Below, in pieces: positions 19,031-29,701 of a stretch of 64,000 nucleotides of DNA. The stretch covers positions 37,909,888 through 37,973,887 of the forward strand of contig NC_087065.1 of assembly GCF_963678635.1 (NCBI RefSeq), read 5' to 3'. This DNA comes from Symsagittifera roscoffensis (Eukaryota; Xenacoelomorpha; Acoela; Convolutidae). The translations under genes were made by a program, and so were the position numbers. A model generated the notes under the pieces. It was not told the origin of the DNA, made no database searches, and saw only the letters and a list, made by a program, of their open reading frames with translations. Position 1 is the stretch's first letter. Every line of letters starts with the position of its first letter.

Positions 19031-19438
19031 TGAGTTAGGACTGGAGTGTAACTCATAGAGTAATTTCGGATAGGGTACACCGTCTGCTCGTCACGCTATC
19101 TTATTTTCGGCCGGATAGATTCGTGCAACTTCTTAGTCTAATACCGATCCTAATCTTACTCTTATACTATCTAGTCTCAGGTTGTTTAACTAGTCTCTGC
19201 TAGGCTCAATAGATCTAGGGTATACTGGTTTATTGCGGCTGCTGAAGTGCTCGGGAGAGTCCAACTAATTTCTAAGTTAAATTCAAATCTCTCTGGTGCT
19301 GAAATTACAAGTAACTTCAGCACTTACAAATAAGTGGGTTGTTAGTTAGATGGATCATGATTGGTTAATATTAAATACTTTACATTGGTAAAACATTTAA
19401 TTTATCCAATCATAAAATATAGTTTAGATCAGGTTCCA
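19031..19438 (-). repeat. 5' LTR of copy 1 (right end in window)
   Basis: A 408-bp repeat matching 537-944 except at one base. In element sense this is the promoter-bearing LTR: CCAAT-like boxes and TATA-like AT-rich sequence occur in its first 100 bp and AATAAA lies in the middle. Transcription would run toward lower coordinates. Confidence 0.93.
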
Positions 19439-19442
19439 CCAT
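19439..19442. repeat. Target-site duplication CCAT, right side of copy 1
   Basis: A perfect 4-bp match to 533-536, directly after the LTR end GGTTCCA. Confidence 0.9.
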
Positions 19443-20452
19443 GTTGATTTTCCGAGTTTTCCTAGCACACTTCAATGACTTTTTTCTGGTAAATTTTCGT
19501 ACACAGCAAGCAAATTTTTGAGACAAAAACTGGCCAAAAGATCCATTATGGGTAGTTTTTGCAAAGTTTTTTAACACAAAAATAGCGTTTTTAGCGTTTG
19601 CTCTAAATTGGTAGTTATTGGCGCCGAAGGCGCGCTTAGAAAAATTTTAGCTTGGCCAAAAATTGATGTCTTTAAACTCTGCAAAGAGGACATCGCCCTA
19701 AAAACTCTACACAGTTCAGTCCTTCTAGTCAAAAGTCGGAACCAAAAACGTGAAAGTCAAGTCTGGATCCAGTAAAACTATTGTCCGACTTTCGAAAACA
19801 GTCAACAAATGTTTCTGCTCAGTGTCATTGTTTCTCTGACGAGATTTTTTTTTTAGTGAAAACCTTTTTTTCACCTTTGAATTTTTTCTAGGCCTTTTAA
19901 TCCGGCTCCGAAACTTTTCCAAATTGATTTGAGACAGGAAAGTTTTGATTTTTTTTTGAAGTTTCAACGCCCCCCCCCCCCCCGCCCTCACGGATTCGAC
20001 CCCCTGCCTTTGATGCTGTTTACTGCTGTTCAATTTTGAGATAGCCATTTTGGTTGACTGTTTTTTGGCCTGTTTTTCAAAAAATTTGCCTCCGGCGCAG
20101 AAAACTTAGCCGAAATAAAGTTTTTTTAAAGGTTTTGGGAGACCTCAGAAAATCAATTCGCTTGACCTCAAAAAAGGTCGACAAAAAGTTTTTGATTTTT
20201 TTTTGCAAAAATCCAACCCCCCCCCCCCCCCTTGAGAAAATCGTAGATCCGCGCTTGACGTTTTAATAAAACGTTTTAATAAAACAATCACTAATAATAA
20301 ATAGACGTTTATTTTTATTATTAATAATAATTAATAAATGACGTTTTAATATCCTTAACGTTTCAATAAAACAATCGCTTTAATTTAAGGTTTTAATATC
20401 ACTGATCTACAAAGTCAAGTAATAAACTAGTTTCTATGTTGGTCAACATTAG
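19443..20452. other. Host sequence with two diverged poly-C units, no gene
   Basis: Non-coding. Two stretches of about 240 bp end in similar strings: a T run, then a C homopolymer (about 19970-19982 and 20216-20230), suggesting an old tandem duplication. From 20258 to 20395 the motif ACGTTTTAATAAAAC recurs with variation. The last bases serve as the intron end before the DRC11-like exon (acceptor AG at 20451-20452). Confidence 0.5.
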
Positions 20453-21286
20453 GTTCACGAGATGGCGGCACACGTGAAATCTGTCCTAATTATGGGGCCC
20501 GAGGGTGTCGGAAAACGATTACTCGTGAACGCCATCTGTACCGAAACAGGCGCAAACTTGTTCGACCTCAGCGCCGAAACGATTGCCGGTAAGTACCCGG
20601 GAAAGTCTGGACTGACAATGCTCATTCACATGGTAATGAAAGTGGGAAAAGCGCTTCAGCCATCAGTTATTTTTATAAACGATGCCGAGAACACATTTCT
20701 AAAGAAGGTTCCAAAAAAAGACGAGCTAGACCCGAAGCGACTCAAAAAAGACCTCCCGAAAACACTCAAGGGTTGGAAACCCGAAGACAGGCTGTTGTTA
20801 GTGGGAACCACAAACAAACCACAAGACTCCGACCACAAAGGTCTGTGTGGTTTATACCAGAAGATAATTCTGGTTGCAAGACCAGATTACGGATCCAGAC
20901 AGATCCTGTTTCGTGTTCTGATCGACAAATACGGAGGAACAATAACAAACGCTTTGAATATCAGCGACCTCGCCAGAATATCCGATGGCTTCACTGGCGG
21001 TTTAATTGAAGCCGCGATCAAGTCAGTTCTAACCGACCGTAGATTGAGTCAAATGTCTAAGAAACCGATCACAGCTAGTGAATTTTTGAATCCGCTTTCA
21101 GTTCGATCACAAGTTTTCGAGAGTGATGAAAAAGAGTTTGCAGAGTTCTTCAGCAAGAAGACACCCTTGGGTAAAAAGAGGGCAAAGGCGATGAAAGGAG
21201 ACGACGAGGACGACGGAGGAAAAGGTGGGAAAGGAAAGAAAGGAAAGAAAAGCGGAAAAAAAGGAAAGAAAGGCAAGAAGAAGTGA
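20453..21286 (+). CDS. DRC11/IQCA1-like protein, 3' terminal exon (AAA-type domain)
   Basis: An open frame of 277 codons from an AG acceptor at 20451-20452 to a stop at 21284-21286. The ATG at 20462 is internal: the codons before it (Val-His-Glu) fit the family, whose members are roughly 800 residues, so this is the C-terminal third. It shows a Walker-A-like GPEGVGKR in which the usual Ser/Thr is replaced, as I recall for this family, a Walker-B-like segment ending FIND, a KRLKKDLPKTLK helix, a VGTTNKP sensor-like motif, a YQKIILVARPDY segment and a FFSKKTPLGKKRAKA tail that ends in poly-Lys/Gly. DRC11 (IQCA1) belongs to the nexin-dynein regulatory complex of motile axonemes. No upstream exon is visible in the 1 kb between it and retroelement copy 1, so the element may sit within the gene's intron. 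A 5'-truncated retrocopy is possible but the splice acceptor argues against it. Confidence 0.8.
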   Translation, partial: VHEMAAHVKSVLIMGPEGVGKRLLVNAICTETGANLFDLSAETIAGKYPGKSGLTMLIHMVMKVGKALQPSVIFINDAENTFLKKVPKKDELDPKRLKKDLPKTLKGWKPEDRLLLVGTTNKPQDSDHKGLCGLYQKIILVARPDYGSRQILFRVLIDKYGGTITNALNISDLARISDGFTGGLIEAAIKSVLTDRRLSQMSKKPITASEFLNPLSVRSQVFESDEKEFAEFFSKKTPLGKKRAKAMKGDDEDDGGKGGKGKKGKKSGKKGKKGKKK

Positions 21287-21305
21287 AAACTAAACTGTAA
21301 CGATC

Positions 21306-21311
21306 AATAAA
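21306..21311 (+). terminator. Polyadenylation signal AATAAA of the DRC11-like gene
   Basis: AATAAA lies 20 bp after the stop codon, followed by a T-rich stretch. It fits the 3' end of a short 3' UTR. Confidence 0.65.
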
Positions 21312-22901
21312 GTTTTTTATCATAATTAATCTTTCAATCTTCCATTTTGAACATAATACTAATCAAGTCTTAAAAATTGTAGTTCGTCAGCCCATTTTAT
21401 ACCCACTCTCAAACAAGATTGCGGCGATATAAGTTGTTTAATAAGTGGGTAATGACCAAGAATTGCCATGATTATTCTTTTCGACTATGGGCTGCTTAAG
21501 CAAAATGAATATGCAGGTACGGTTAATTCTATGAGAAAATGTAGGAGGCAAATTTTTTGAGAAAAATTTTTGGCGTAAAAACTTGTTTTTTTTTTTCAAA
21601 TTAAATTTTGGAGCCAGTTTAAAAAGTTGAGCAAAAATTTTGATCCAGCCAAACTTGATACTTTTTGACGAGCATAATTTTGTATGAAAGTGTTGGACAG
21701 CTACACCTATGTATATCATAAAACTTCTGAATTTTTTTTCACTTTTGCTTAGCTTTTTTTGTGTGCTTGATCTCTCTGAATACATTAAGCCTGGGTACAA
21801 ACAAACCCAAAAAAATCCGAGTGATCTCGCGTTGATAATCTTCCCTGATTCATCAGTAAACTACAAAAGTGTAATTTCTAGCACTGAATTATAGGTAATT
21901 CACTTTTACAGGACTTTTGGATATTTGAAAACTCAGCAAAGTTTGTCGAATTGGGTTTTGAGGCTCACGTTATTGAAAGCACATTAGTTGCTTCTTCATT
22001 TGCATTTGAGCATAAATTATATTAATCAGCATCTATAAATAATCCAAGGGATGAAATCGTAGAGATAAAGTCCGAAGTTAGTGGCTTTTATCCCCTTGGG
22101 AACTTTTTTTCTTCATAATGAAAGTACTGAAACTCAGAGCTGTTTCACAGATAATCAAGGCTGATTCCGAAAGCTTAACTCTAATTCAGGTATTAATTAA
22201 CAACTGGGGTTTTCAGAGCTTAATTATTGATGATTGTGATCTGATCAAGGAGTAAGTGAAGCTGACCAGAAGCTGAATCAGTGCCTGCACGTTACTTTGT
22301 CAAGTAGAGGAGAGCCAATATTTAACAATGATTGATGAAAGTTTTGTCCAAGAACCAAATGGTGACTGGACAATTACACAGGGAAAGTCAGTGATAGTTT
22401 TTAGAATGTGAAACCAACAGTCGACTTGCAGAATGAAGAGTTTCTGTCAGAGATGGAGCCAGATGAAACGCAACCAGAGATAAATGTCATCAGCACACTG
22501 AAATAAGAGAATCAGCGACGAAAAATAATAACTTTTTTGACACAACGATGATTAACACTAGAATTCAACTTAAAATTTTGGATCTCACCGAAAAAAAAAG
22601 GATTTTAACAAGTTTATACATCGAACTGCGAAAAAGTTCTGCTCAAATTATTTTCTGCGTTGTACACAGATCCACTCCCCACGCAAGGTCAAGTGAAATT
22701 TTGCGTCTAATAACGGTCTTAAGACCATTACTTTGTCACTAATGATTTTGAACTGACCAAAGTCTGAATAGGGACGGCCGGTTGCTGTGAAAGTAGCGGA
22801 GACATTTTTTTCTTACATAGCGTAGTTTTTTTATTCCTGATGTGATAAGAGGATCTTAATGAAATCCCAGATTTTCGAATTCAAAATCATTAATGGATTC
22901 A
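21312..22901. other. Non-coding host sequence, nothing identified
   Basis: AT-rich with homopolymer runs. Short frames on both strands (for example 21438-21800 minus, 22548-22742 plus) show no domain or coding-like composition. Confidence 0.45.
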
Positions 22902-23251
22902 GGAGGCACTTAGCACAGTGGTAAGGCGTTCACTTTGAAATCGTCAGATCGTGTATTCGATCCCATGCCATGGCAATGATGGTGTGTGAGGACAAGCTCT
23001 CACTTGACCTCCAGCTTCAGGTCTACCACAACCTGACCAAATTTGGCTGCAACAGGGGTACCACGTAAAAAGTTCTAGATGCAAAAAAACGGCCTTGAGT
23101 CGCAAAAAAACAGCTTCGCTCAGCAAAATAACACTGTCTGGAATGTGGGGAGATAATACAAATGGACTATCCTCGACAGGACTGTTAAGGCCGACTGATA
23201 GCTCCTCTGCGAATCGCAGGAACTACAATTAATTAATTAATTAATTAATAA
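22902..23251 (+). mobile_element. tRNA-derived SINE with AATT-repeat tail
   Basis: The head resembles a tRNA gene: A box TAGCACAGTGG at 22911-22921 and B box GTATTCGATCC at 22953-22963, in the right order and spacing for an RNA polymerase III promoter. The anticodon and acceptor stems do not pair well, so it is not a functional tRNA. A tRNA-unrelated body of about 250 bp follows, ending in a (TTAA)n/(AATT)n tail at 23227-23251, as LINE-mobilised SINEs often do. The partner LINE is not identified. Confidence 0.65.
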
Positions 23252-23470
23252 CATTTGGCTACAAATTTTTCATAAAACAAATAAAACAGTAATGAGAAAT
23301 AAGTCATCAGCTCAAAAAAAAACCTTCAAAACTTTTTTCGAAATTTCTTACAAACAATTGTTGCTGGTCTTTATTCCCTGGTCTGTTCAAGTCTTTATTC
23401 CCGAGAAGGTTCCACAAAACTTCAATACTGAAATTTTACTAGAATAGAACAAAATTTTCACGGCTTAACT

Positions 23471-23528
<58 letters not shown>

Positions 23529-24929
23529 ACTAATAAAAAACTTATTATAAGCGTAGCATATTTGCTTTATTTGCTCGAAATTAGACGAGAAAAAAATTCA
23601 CAGTGTGTCTCATCGACACTGAAAAAATTTTTAGACTGTTTTTATAAAAGTCATTCGCATCACGACTTAAGAGATTCTATTATCATATATTTTTCTACCC
23701 ATTCCGATAAATATTTGTGTTCCTGATCTTGCGTGGAAAACAAAAAAACCTGAACACTTTTGAAGACAAAAGCTCCTCGCAATTTTCAATGTTCGGAACA
23801 AAAAATCATTGCTTAAACTACTCGGTAAAAAATAGGAAATTTCGCGCGAAACAATTAATTCAAGGTAACAATTTGAAAAGCCCCACTATCTTACAAAAAT
23901 GTCACATACAAAGTATAAACTTAATTCTAAGAGCATAATATTGATTCTCATCAGAGTGTTTATAGAAAAATTGTTCTAACAGTGCTTGTAAAAAAACTAA
24001 ATCGAACAGAATAATTCCATCACTTTTTCGAAAATCAGAACAAGCCTTGGCAAATTAATTCCAAAGTAATGTTTTCACGATGTTGTTCACGATGTTGTTC
24101 ACGATGAACTGAGCTACGTGAACTGACCTCAACCGCTCTTTTCAGACTTACAAAATTTCATTTCAAAAATTACACTTGGAACTTCTTTACAATCTGAGCT
24201 CAGGTCATCGATCTTTTTCAGATTGTACAGAACAACTCTTTTAAAAGAGCTAAAGAGAAAGTATAAATTTTTTCTAGAGACAACAACACAACGTGCGCCC
24301 AAACAAAAATCAGAACTAATTCGAAAGTTTGATTTTTGCTGGAGTAAAACGTCGCAGCACTAAAGTTTGACCTACGCGTTTAATAATAATAATCATAAGA
24401 AATTGATTCCAAACAATATCTAGTTACAGACTTATTTATAAAAATTTATAGATACAAATTAGAATCATTTGGGAGAACACCATTAAGCCAGCATGGGTCG
24501 TCTCATTAAGCGGAGAACAAAATAATTAGTTCACATGCAATGGATCTTCTACCAGTAAAAATCTATTCAACGTAAAACCTCTTTAGTTTCACCTTTAAAC
24601 CATTCTCTATATAAAAAACTAATTTTATTTATTTTTTGTTTTCTCGGGTAGTCTTTTCTACCCATAACCTAGAAATCAACAGAAACAGATTCTACATATT
24701 GAGCAATAAAAAGTCTCAAAGCATGCCCAATAAAACCGTATTTCCTAGAACGTAGTTATCCAAGCATTTATGATTAAACTATTCGATTGAAACCGAGAAG
24801 CTCCATTCAAAAAATTGATCCGGGCGGGAAAAAAATTTACTACAAAATTAAACATTTTTCTAATTTTAAGTGTAAACGACCCTCTGTTGTGTTTGTTTTT
24901 TTATAGCTATCATTTGATTTTTTTTTCTT
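23252..24929. other. Non-coding host sequence with simple repeats
   Basis: No gene seen. Contains the TA microsatellite at 23473-23523 and a short tandem of CACGATGTTGTT near 24077-24100. Confidence 0.45.
23473..23523. repeat. (TA)n microsatellite
   Basis: About 25 uninterrupted TA units. Long TA tracts are mutable and can mislead assembly length. Confidence 0.9.
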
Positions 24930-25365
24930 TTTGAAATTATCTCGTTTAACTCTTGTTCAGTAATGGAATATCTGAAGGGATCAACTTGGTTCTCTTTTCG
25001 AATAATTTTCCTGATTAATTTCAGAACTCGTACGCAAAAAATTTTTTTTACGTTTTATCATTTTTCAGTAATGGAATCCATCCTGTGTTTATAAAAAATT
25101 ATTCTGATTAGCCTTCAGATTTTCATTTCCAGTTCTAACAGTTTTGTTTTGTCGGTATTCGCGTAAACTAAAACTCCATATTGGATGATTGGTTGCACAT
25201 AACTTTTAAACACAAATATTAATTGCCGTCCATTTAGAAACTATCTCAATTGATAACACACTCCACAGAATTGCAAAATTTAATTTTTTACCTTTTCAAT
25301 ATGCTGATGAAAATTCAATTTACACTCAAGGTGAATTTCAAGATATTTAAAATAAGCAAGCGTGA
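24930..25365 (-). pseudogene. LINE reverse-transcriptase C-terminal relic
   Basis: Translating the minus strand from about 25360 gives, with stops, the order typical of non-LTR retrotransposon RT thumb regions: YLEI, an L-F-HQHIEKV block, then an SYVQPIIQYGVLVY block (about 25207-25165) followed by a Leu/Glu helix. Two tandem versions of a segment containing LIR and YSITE or DSITE follow (25100-25060 and 25030-24945), suggesting a small internal duplication. In-frame stops show it is dead. Clade (Jockey/CR1/RTE-like) not decided. Confidence 0.6.
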
Positions 25366-27318
25366 AAAACAAGCGTGAAAAAACAAGTGTTAATGTCGCA
25401 ATCATATGTTTTTAGCAATTGTGGATAGAATAAATAGAGATTCTCAATAAAATTGTTACAATTGTCTTGATTCAGGAAAATTATTGAGAACAAGAAGATT
25501 GATTGAATTAATAGAAATTAATATCAAAAATGACACTGCGTTCAGTTCGAAACTAGAACTAAAAATTGTAGTTTTTAGTAAGAAAAAGTAGTTGTTTCGC
25601 TACGGTATTTTCACGCAATAGGGAATTAATTCCTTATCAGATGTCCACCAGGACCAAAGATAGCGAATTAGTTTCCCGAGTGCGTGAAAAAACTGTTTCG
25701 AAAATGCTTGAATAAACGAAAAATTTTTGTTTTTCACTCGTTTTCCACCTGCTAAAACAGCTATTTTCTCACTTTAAAAATTTTTCAAACTAACTCTACA
25801 GCTAGCTCACTTGCAAGAATTTTTCACGTCAATTGAACTCACGCTATAAATTAACTAGTTTTGTTCAGACAACAAATTTCACGTACTGATCTTTCATGAA
25901 CTGCGTATGAACGCTCGCAAGTTGACTAACCCTGGTTTTTTTCTGCCGGATATGAACTGCAACCCTAAAACTTCACTCAAGCAACTTAGTCTGGAGTTGC
26001 ATATTAAAATTTTTATCTGTACTCTGTGTTCGTATAGCTCTGACGGCTTGTCTTTTAGGCATTAGGTTAAGTTAGTTTTTAGTTTAGTTTTGGTGTTGAC
26101 ATTCGTGCTTTTGGTGCTTGATCATTGGTACCAGTCAACAGCAATGTCTTGTGTCCAAGGTGCTGGTGCTGAAACAGTCGAGTGTGTTTTTTAGTTGAAT
26201 GCGGAGTTTGTTATCCTTTTTCATATTGACTGACTTTAAGGACCGGATTTGAAAGTTTCTCAGCCTGCCAATTAGTGACCCTGTGTCGTCTAACAGAGAC
26301 GCAAGGTTTCTGGAGAGCAGTGATTTTACAGTTGCCTGAGTTCAACGTGAGGATTCAAGAGATCATTAAGGGCAGAGGAAAGACCAAGGGTGCCTTGCAC
26401 AACCTCATCGGAACCAAACGAGGAGGAAAATTTTATGTATATAAATATATGTATGATTAACAAAAGAAAAACAACGATCATAAATCAACGACCGAAATGA
26501 AAAGATCAAAACATTTCAGAAATGTAGTAAAAAGTAGGAATGGTATGATTGAATTTGAATAATAATATCAATTATAAACTGAGACTATAGAAAATGAAGT
26601 AAAAGTTAGAAAAATAGTCGAAGCAATTGGCTATAACAAATTTTGAAATTTGCACGTCACCGTTGAAATCAATTGTAAATCAAAACTTGAAAGTAAAATT
26701 AGAAACATGAGCATGAAAGATGAAAGTTTTTTCTATTATCATTTACCTGATTACATATTTCAAAAAAGTGAATTACTTTATTGAATATCGGTTTCTTCAG
26801 TTTCAGTTTCTTTGAGAATCTAAGACGTTTTCGATAGTCTTTGATCTCCCGGGTTGACCAAAAACGCTTCTGATATATTTTTCATGTATGGAATAGCAGA
26901 AAACTCAACGAACAATATTTTTTTCGTAAATGAACGTTATATGATAAGCATTTTTCCATAAACTAAAAGTTTATTATTTTTCAAGTTTTGCTGAGTTTTT
27001 TTGTGTTTTGTTCGATAAAACAATAACCCGATATTTTCTAGAACAAGAAAAACCCCTTGGTCCAAGGGAAAAAGCCTCATAATTAATTCGCTTTTGAGTA
27101 AAAACTGCGTGATAATATTACACAGACCAAACTTTAGTATACGGCTGAAAATTTTCAGCCAAAAATTTTAATAATCGAAAATCACGGCCTGATTTCTTAA
27201 AAACAAATTGAAGTGTATCTTATAGTATAAACCTATAAAATTTCAAATTTGGCTGTGCACAAAATGTTTTAGGCAATTTTTTTTTATTTGGTATGAGAAA
27301 TTCAGCTTGGACTACAAT
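25366..27318. other. Non-coding host sequence, nothing identified
   Basis: AT-rich. The segment 26200-26460 is less AT-rich and holds a 61-codon plus frame (26275-26460), but I recognise no family in it. Otherwise only homopolymer runs. Confidence 0.4.
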
Positions 27319-27322
27319 ATAG

Positions 27323-27539
27323 TATTATAAAGCCACATTCCGTATCGCTAAAATCCAATAGCAATAAACAACTGTATTGAACCAAGATCATAAGAGATAC
27401 TAAATTAGAGGTCAACCAAATGTGGCAAACGTTCCAAAGGTTGGTACCTATCAATTGTGTCTAGCAACAGCGTAGGATGAAATTCGTTGACAGATAACAT
27501 AGTGAAAATAACATAATGAAATATATGAGCTAGTTGACA
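27323..27539 (-). repeat. 3' LTR of the decayed Gypsy-like element
   Basis: A 217-bp repeat similar to 30732-30958 with many substitutions; the shared core starts AATAAACAACTG or AATAAACAATTG. In element sense it starts TGTCAAC. The outer end has lost the expected CA. Confidence 0.7.
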
Positions 27540-27550
27540 TTCTCTTTTTA
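27540..27550 (-). other. Polypurine tract of the decayed element
   Basis: The minus strand reads TAAAAAGAGAA directly before the LTR start TGTCAAC, a conventional PPT position and composition. Confidence 0.6.
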
Positions 27551-27687
27551 TGAAAATGAAATAGTACGAATGTAAACAGATAAAGAATTGGAATTTAAGT
27601 ACTCAGAATGTTTTGGTGCAATTAAATTTTTTGAGTTTTTGACTGATCCAGTCAGCCCTCTTAATGGACTTTTTCAAGAATTAGGTT

Positions 27688-29179
27688 TTACTTTTTCTCC
27701 CCTTCTTTAGATGTGTTATCAATCATCACTGCTCCCTTTTTAGTTACCGCTGTACTTTTCCTTTCACCCCTGCGTGAGGCCGTATCGTCTATGCTACTTT
27801 TCGTGTCTTGGCTCGAGTATGAGACAAGGCGCTGCTTCTTTCCCCGCTTTTTCAATCCGTCCCGTGGCTGGGTAATTTTGGTTTTCTCCGAGGGCGGACT
27901 CGTTGTTGGCGCCGAGGGTGCATTCGGGTCGCCGAATACGTCGTCCATCGCTCGCTTTCGTTCCTTCCCCAATCGTAACTTTGTCGCTTCGACAGCCGTT
28001 TCTTTGTCCTCTTTATTGACTTTTTAGTTTTCGGCCTTGTTTGCCCTCGCCAATTCCCCATCAATCGCCTCGAATCTGACCGTTTGGCCTGATGGTACTA
28101 TCGCCGCTGGAGTTTTGCCCGAGATTGATCTTTATTGATGCCGATGGTCTTCGTCAGAGTCAGATTCAACTTCGGATTCCAGTCGTCGTACCTTGAAGGT
28201 ACGAGGCTGGCTGAGGTTTCCTGAATAGTGCCAATTCCCCATCAATCGCCTCGAATCTGACTGTTTGGCCTGATGGTACTATCGCCGCTGGAGTTTTGCC
28301 CGAGATTGATCTTTATTGATGCCGATGGTCTTCGTCAGAGTCAGATTCAACTTCGGGTTCCAGTCGTCGTACCTTGAAGGTACGAGGCTGGCTGAGGTTT
28401 CCTGAATAGTGCCAATTCCCCATCAATCGCCTCGAATCTGACCGTTTGGCCTGATGGTACTATCGCCGCTGGAGTTTTGCCCGAGATTGATCTTTATTGA
28501 TGCCGATGGTCTTCGTCAGAGTCAGATTCAACTTCAGGTTCCAGTCGTCGTACCTTGAAGGTACGAGGCTGGCTGAGGTTTCCTGAATAGTGCCTTTTGC
28601 AGCTATTTTTCTACGTAATTATTGCGGCGTCGATGGCTTGTGTAAACCGCTAGAGGCCCCTTTCTTCAGTGTAGTCGTCTTTCTGATGGCTACTCCAGAC
28701 TTCCTAAGAAGACTAACATTACTCATCTTTAATGTATGCGTGCTTTCCGCAACTATTTTAGTATTGAGTCTTCTATACGGTTTCGACCGCCCGTCTGTTG
28801 AAAAACTGAGATTGGTGGTCCCGCAGTTCTGCTCGGTTCCGGTGTTACTCTCGCTGTTGGTTCATTATCCTGATTCAGCGCCTGGTAGTCCGTTAGTTGG
28901 ATTGGTTGGTTATGCATTCGGTCACCATACTCCGAATCTGATCTGACCCCCAGTTAGTTTCTGCTGCACTTAGCATATCTCGTGCCATTGGATTCCGCGC
29001 TCATCTAAAGAGGCAGATTTAGATTTAAGTAAGTTTGACCAGTTTAGGTTTCTTTGCGATGGTTTTTTCATTAAGTTCCTTAGCACAGTGTTTGCCTCCC
29101 GACCCTGATGGGCTTCAAATAGGGTGATTTTAAGTGTTGCATAGATCACATATCTAAAGGAGGGGAGAAAAAGTAACAC
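27688..29179 (-). pseudogene. Integrase C-terminus and Pol tail remnant
   Basis: Near 29115-28990 the minus strand encodes a segment of the form FEAHQGREANT...LRNL..KPS..NLNW, which I recognise from the integrase C-terminal region of invertebrate Gypsy elements. A low-complexity tail follows in shifting frames, with an acidic SEVESDSDEDH stretch repeated three times (see the 181-bp repeats), ending in a Lys/Arg/Ser-rich frame at 27688-27972. Stops and frame changes make it non-functional. Confidence 0.55.
28049..28591. repeat. Three tandem copies of a 181-bp unit
   Basis: Units begin at 28049, 28230 and 28411 with GCCAATTCCCCATC and differ at only a few bases. Each contains the 9-bp-arm palindrome TCGTACCTT-G-AAGGTACGA. 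The period is not a multiple of three, so the duplication breaks the Pol tail frame and must postdate its decay or have caused it. Near identity shows that the tandem is younger than the element. Confidence 0.9.
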
Positions 29180-29334
29180 TCATTTCCTGAAGAAGTCCAG
29201 GGAGAGGGCTGCACCTTATATTTCCTGATTTAACCGAGCCTTGTAAAGAGATTTGACAACTGGTTACTAAAACAATCCTGTCACTGGTTCAGTTTGTTGT
29301 CTCTCTCGGCATTCTCTTCGTGTATTGCCATCAC

Positions 29335-29625
29335 CTATTCTCCTGGTGCCTTCTGTATTAACTGAGGTCCCAGTTCAGCCATCAGGTGTCGTCCAATTAT
29401 TGATGGGCGGTTTCCTCTAATCACCTTGATGAATGCTGACGTCGCCCAGCCATTCGATGCCAAATTTATCTTCGCCGTTCCCAGTAAGTTGAGCGGGTTA
29501 CTTCCGTAATTTCGGAATTCTTGGTCCTCCAGTGTCAATTCGCATATGTTGACTCCTGCGGCACCCAGTGTTTTCCGGAGTCCCCGATCATGAAGATCGA
29601 TTGCGGCGATCCCCTCTCGATCCAT
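29335..29625 (-). pseudogene. Retroelement protease-region remnant
   Basis: A 96-codon frame with a NLLGTAKINL...GWATSAFIKVI...RPSIIGRHLM...LGPQL pattern, which matches the end of the aspartic protease and linker in Gypsy elements of the K02A2.6-like type. The catalytic D-S/T-G part is not in this frame. RT should follow but is absent. Confidence 0.55.
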
Positions 29626-29701
29626 TAGCTAGTCCTCTTCCAGTTTATTACTATTGGCAATTTTGAACCTGCAGCTGGCAATTCAGTTTTCCTTTTTTGA
29701 T

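Larger units (their letters stand above)
537..19438 (-). mobile_element. Giant envelope-bearing Ty3/Gypsy-like LTR retrotransposon, copy 1
   Basis: An 18,902-bp element bounded by two 408-bp LTRs and a CCAT target-site duplication, with its sense strand on minus. The RT, RNase H and integrase order inside one Pol frame and the DDX35E integrase place it in the Ty3/Gypsy (Metaviridae) group. It is far longer than the 5-9 kb usual for that group. The excess comes from a 2740-codon gag-pol, five reading frames after pol, a 1.2-kb leader and a 1.6-kb 3' non-coding region. All long frames are open, and its two LTRs differ at one base that I can see (855 A against G), which implies recent insertion. 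A near-identical second copy lies 32,476 bp downstream. Confidence 0.93.

Noticed and set aside
22902-22975. Functional tRNA gene
   Set aside because: A and B boxes are good, but anticodon and acceptor stems do not pair properly and the sequence continues into a SINE body with a repeat tail.
26275-26460. 61-codon plus frame in a less AT-rich patch as a host exon
   Set aside because: No splice sites, domain or family could be supported.
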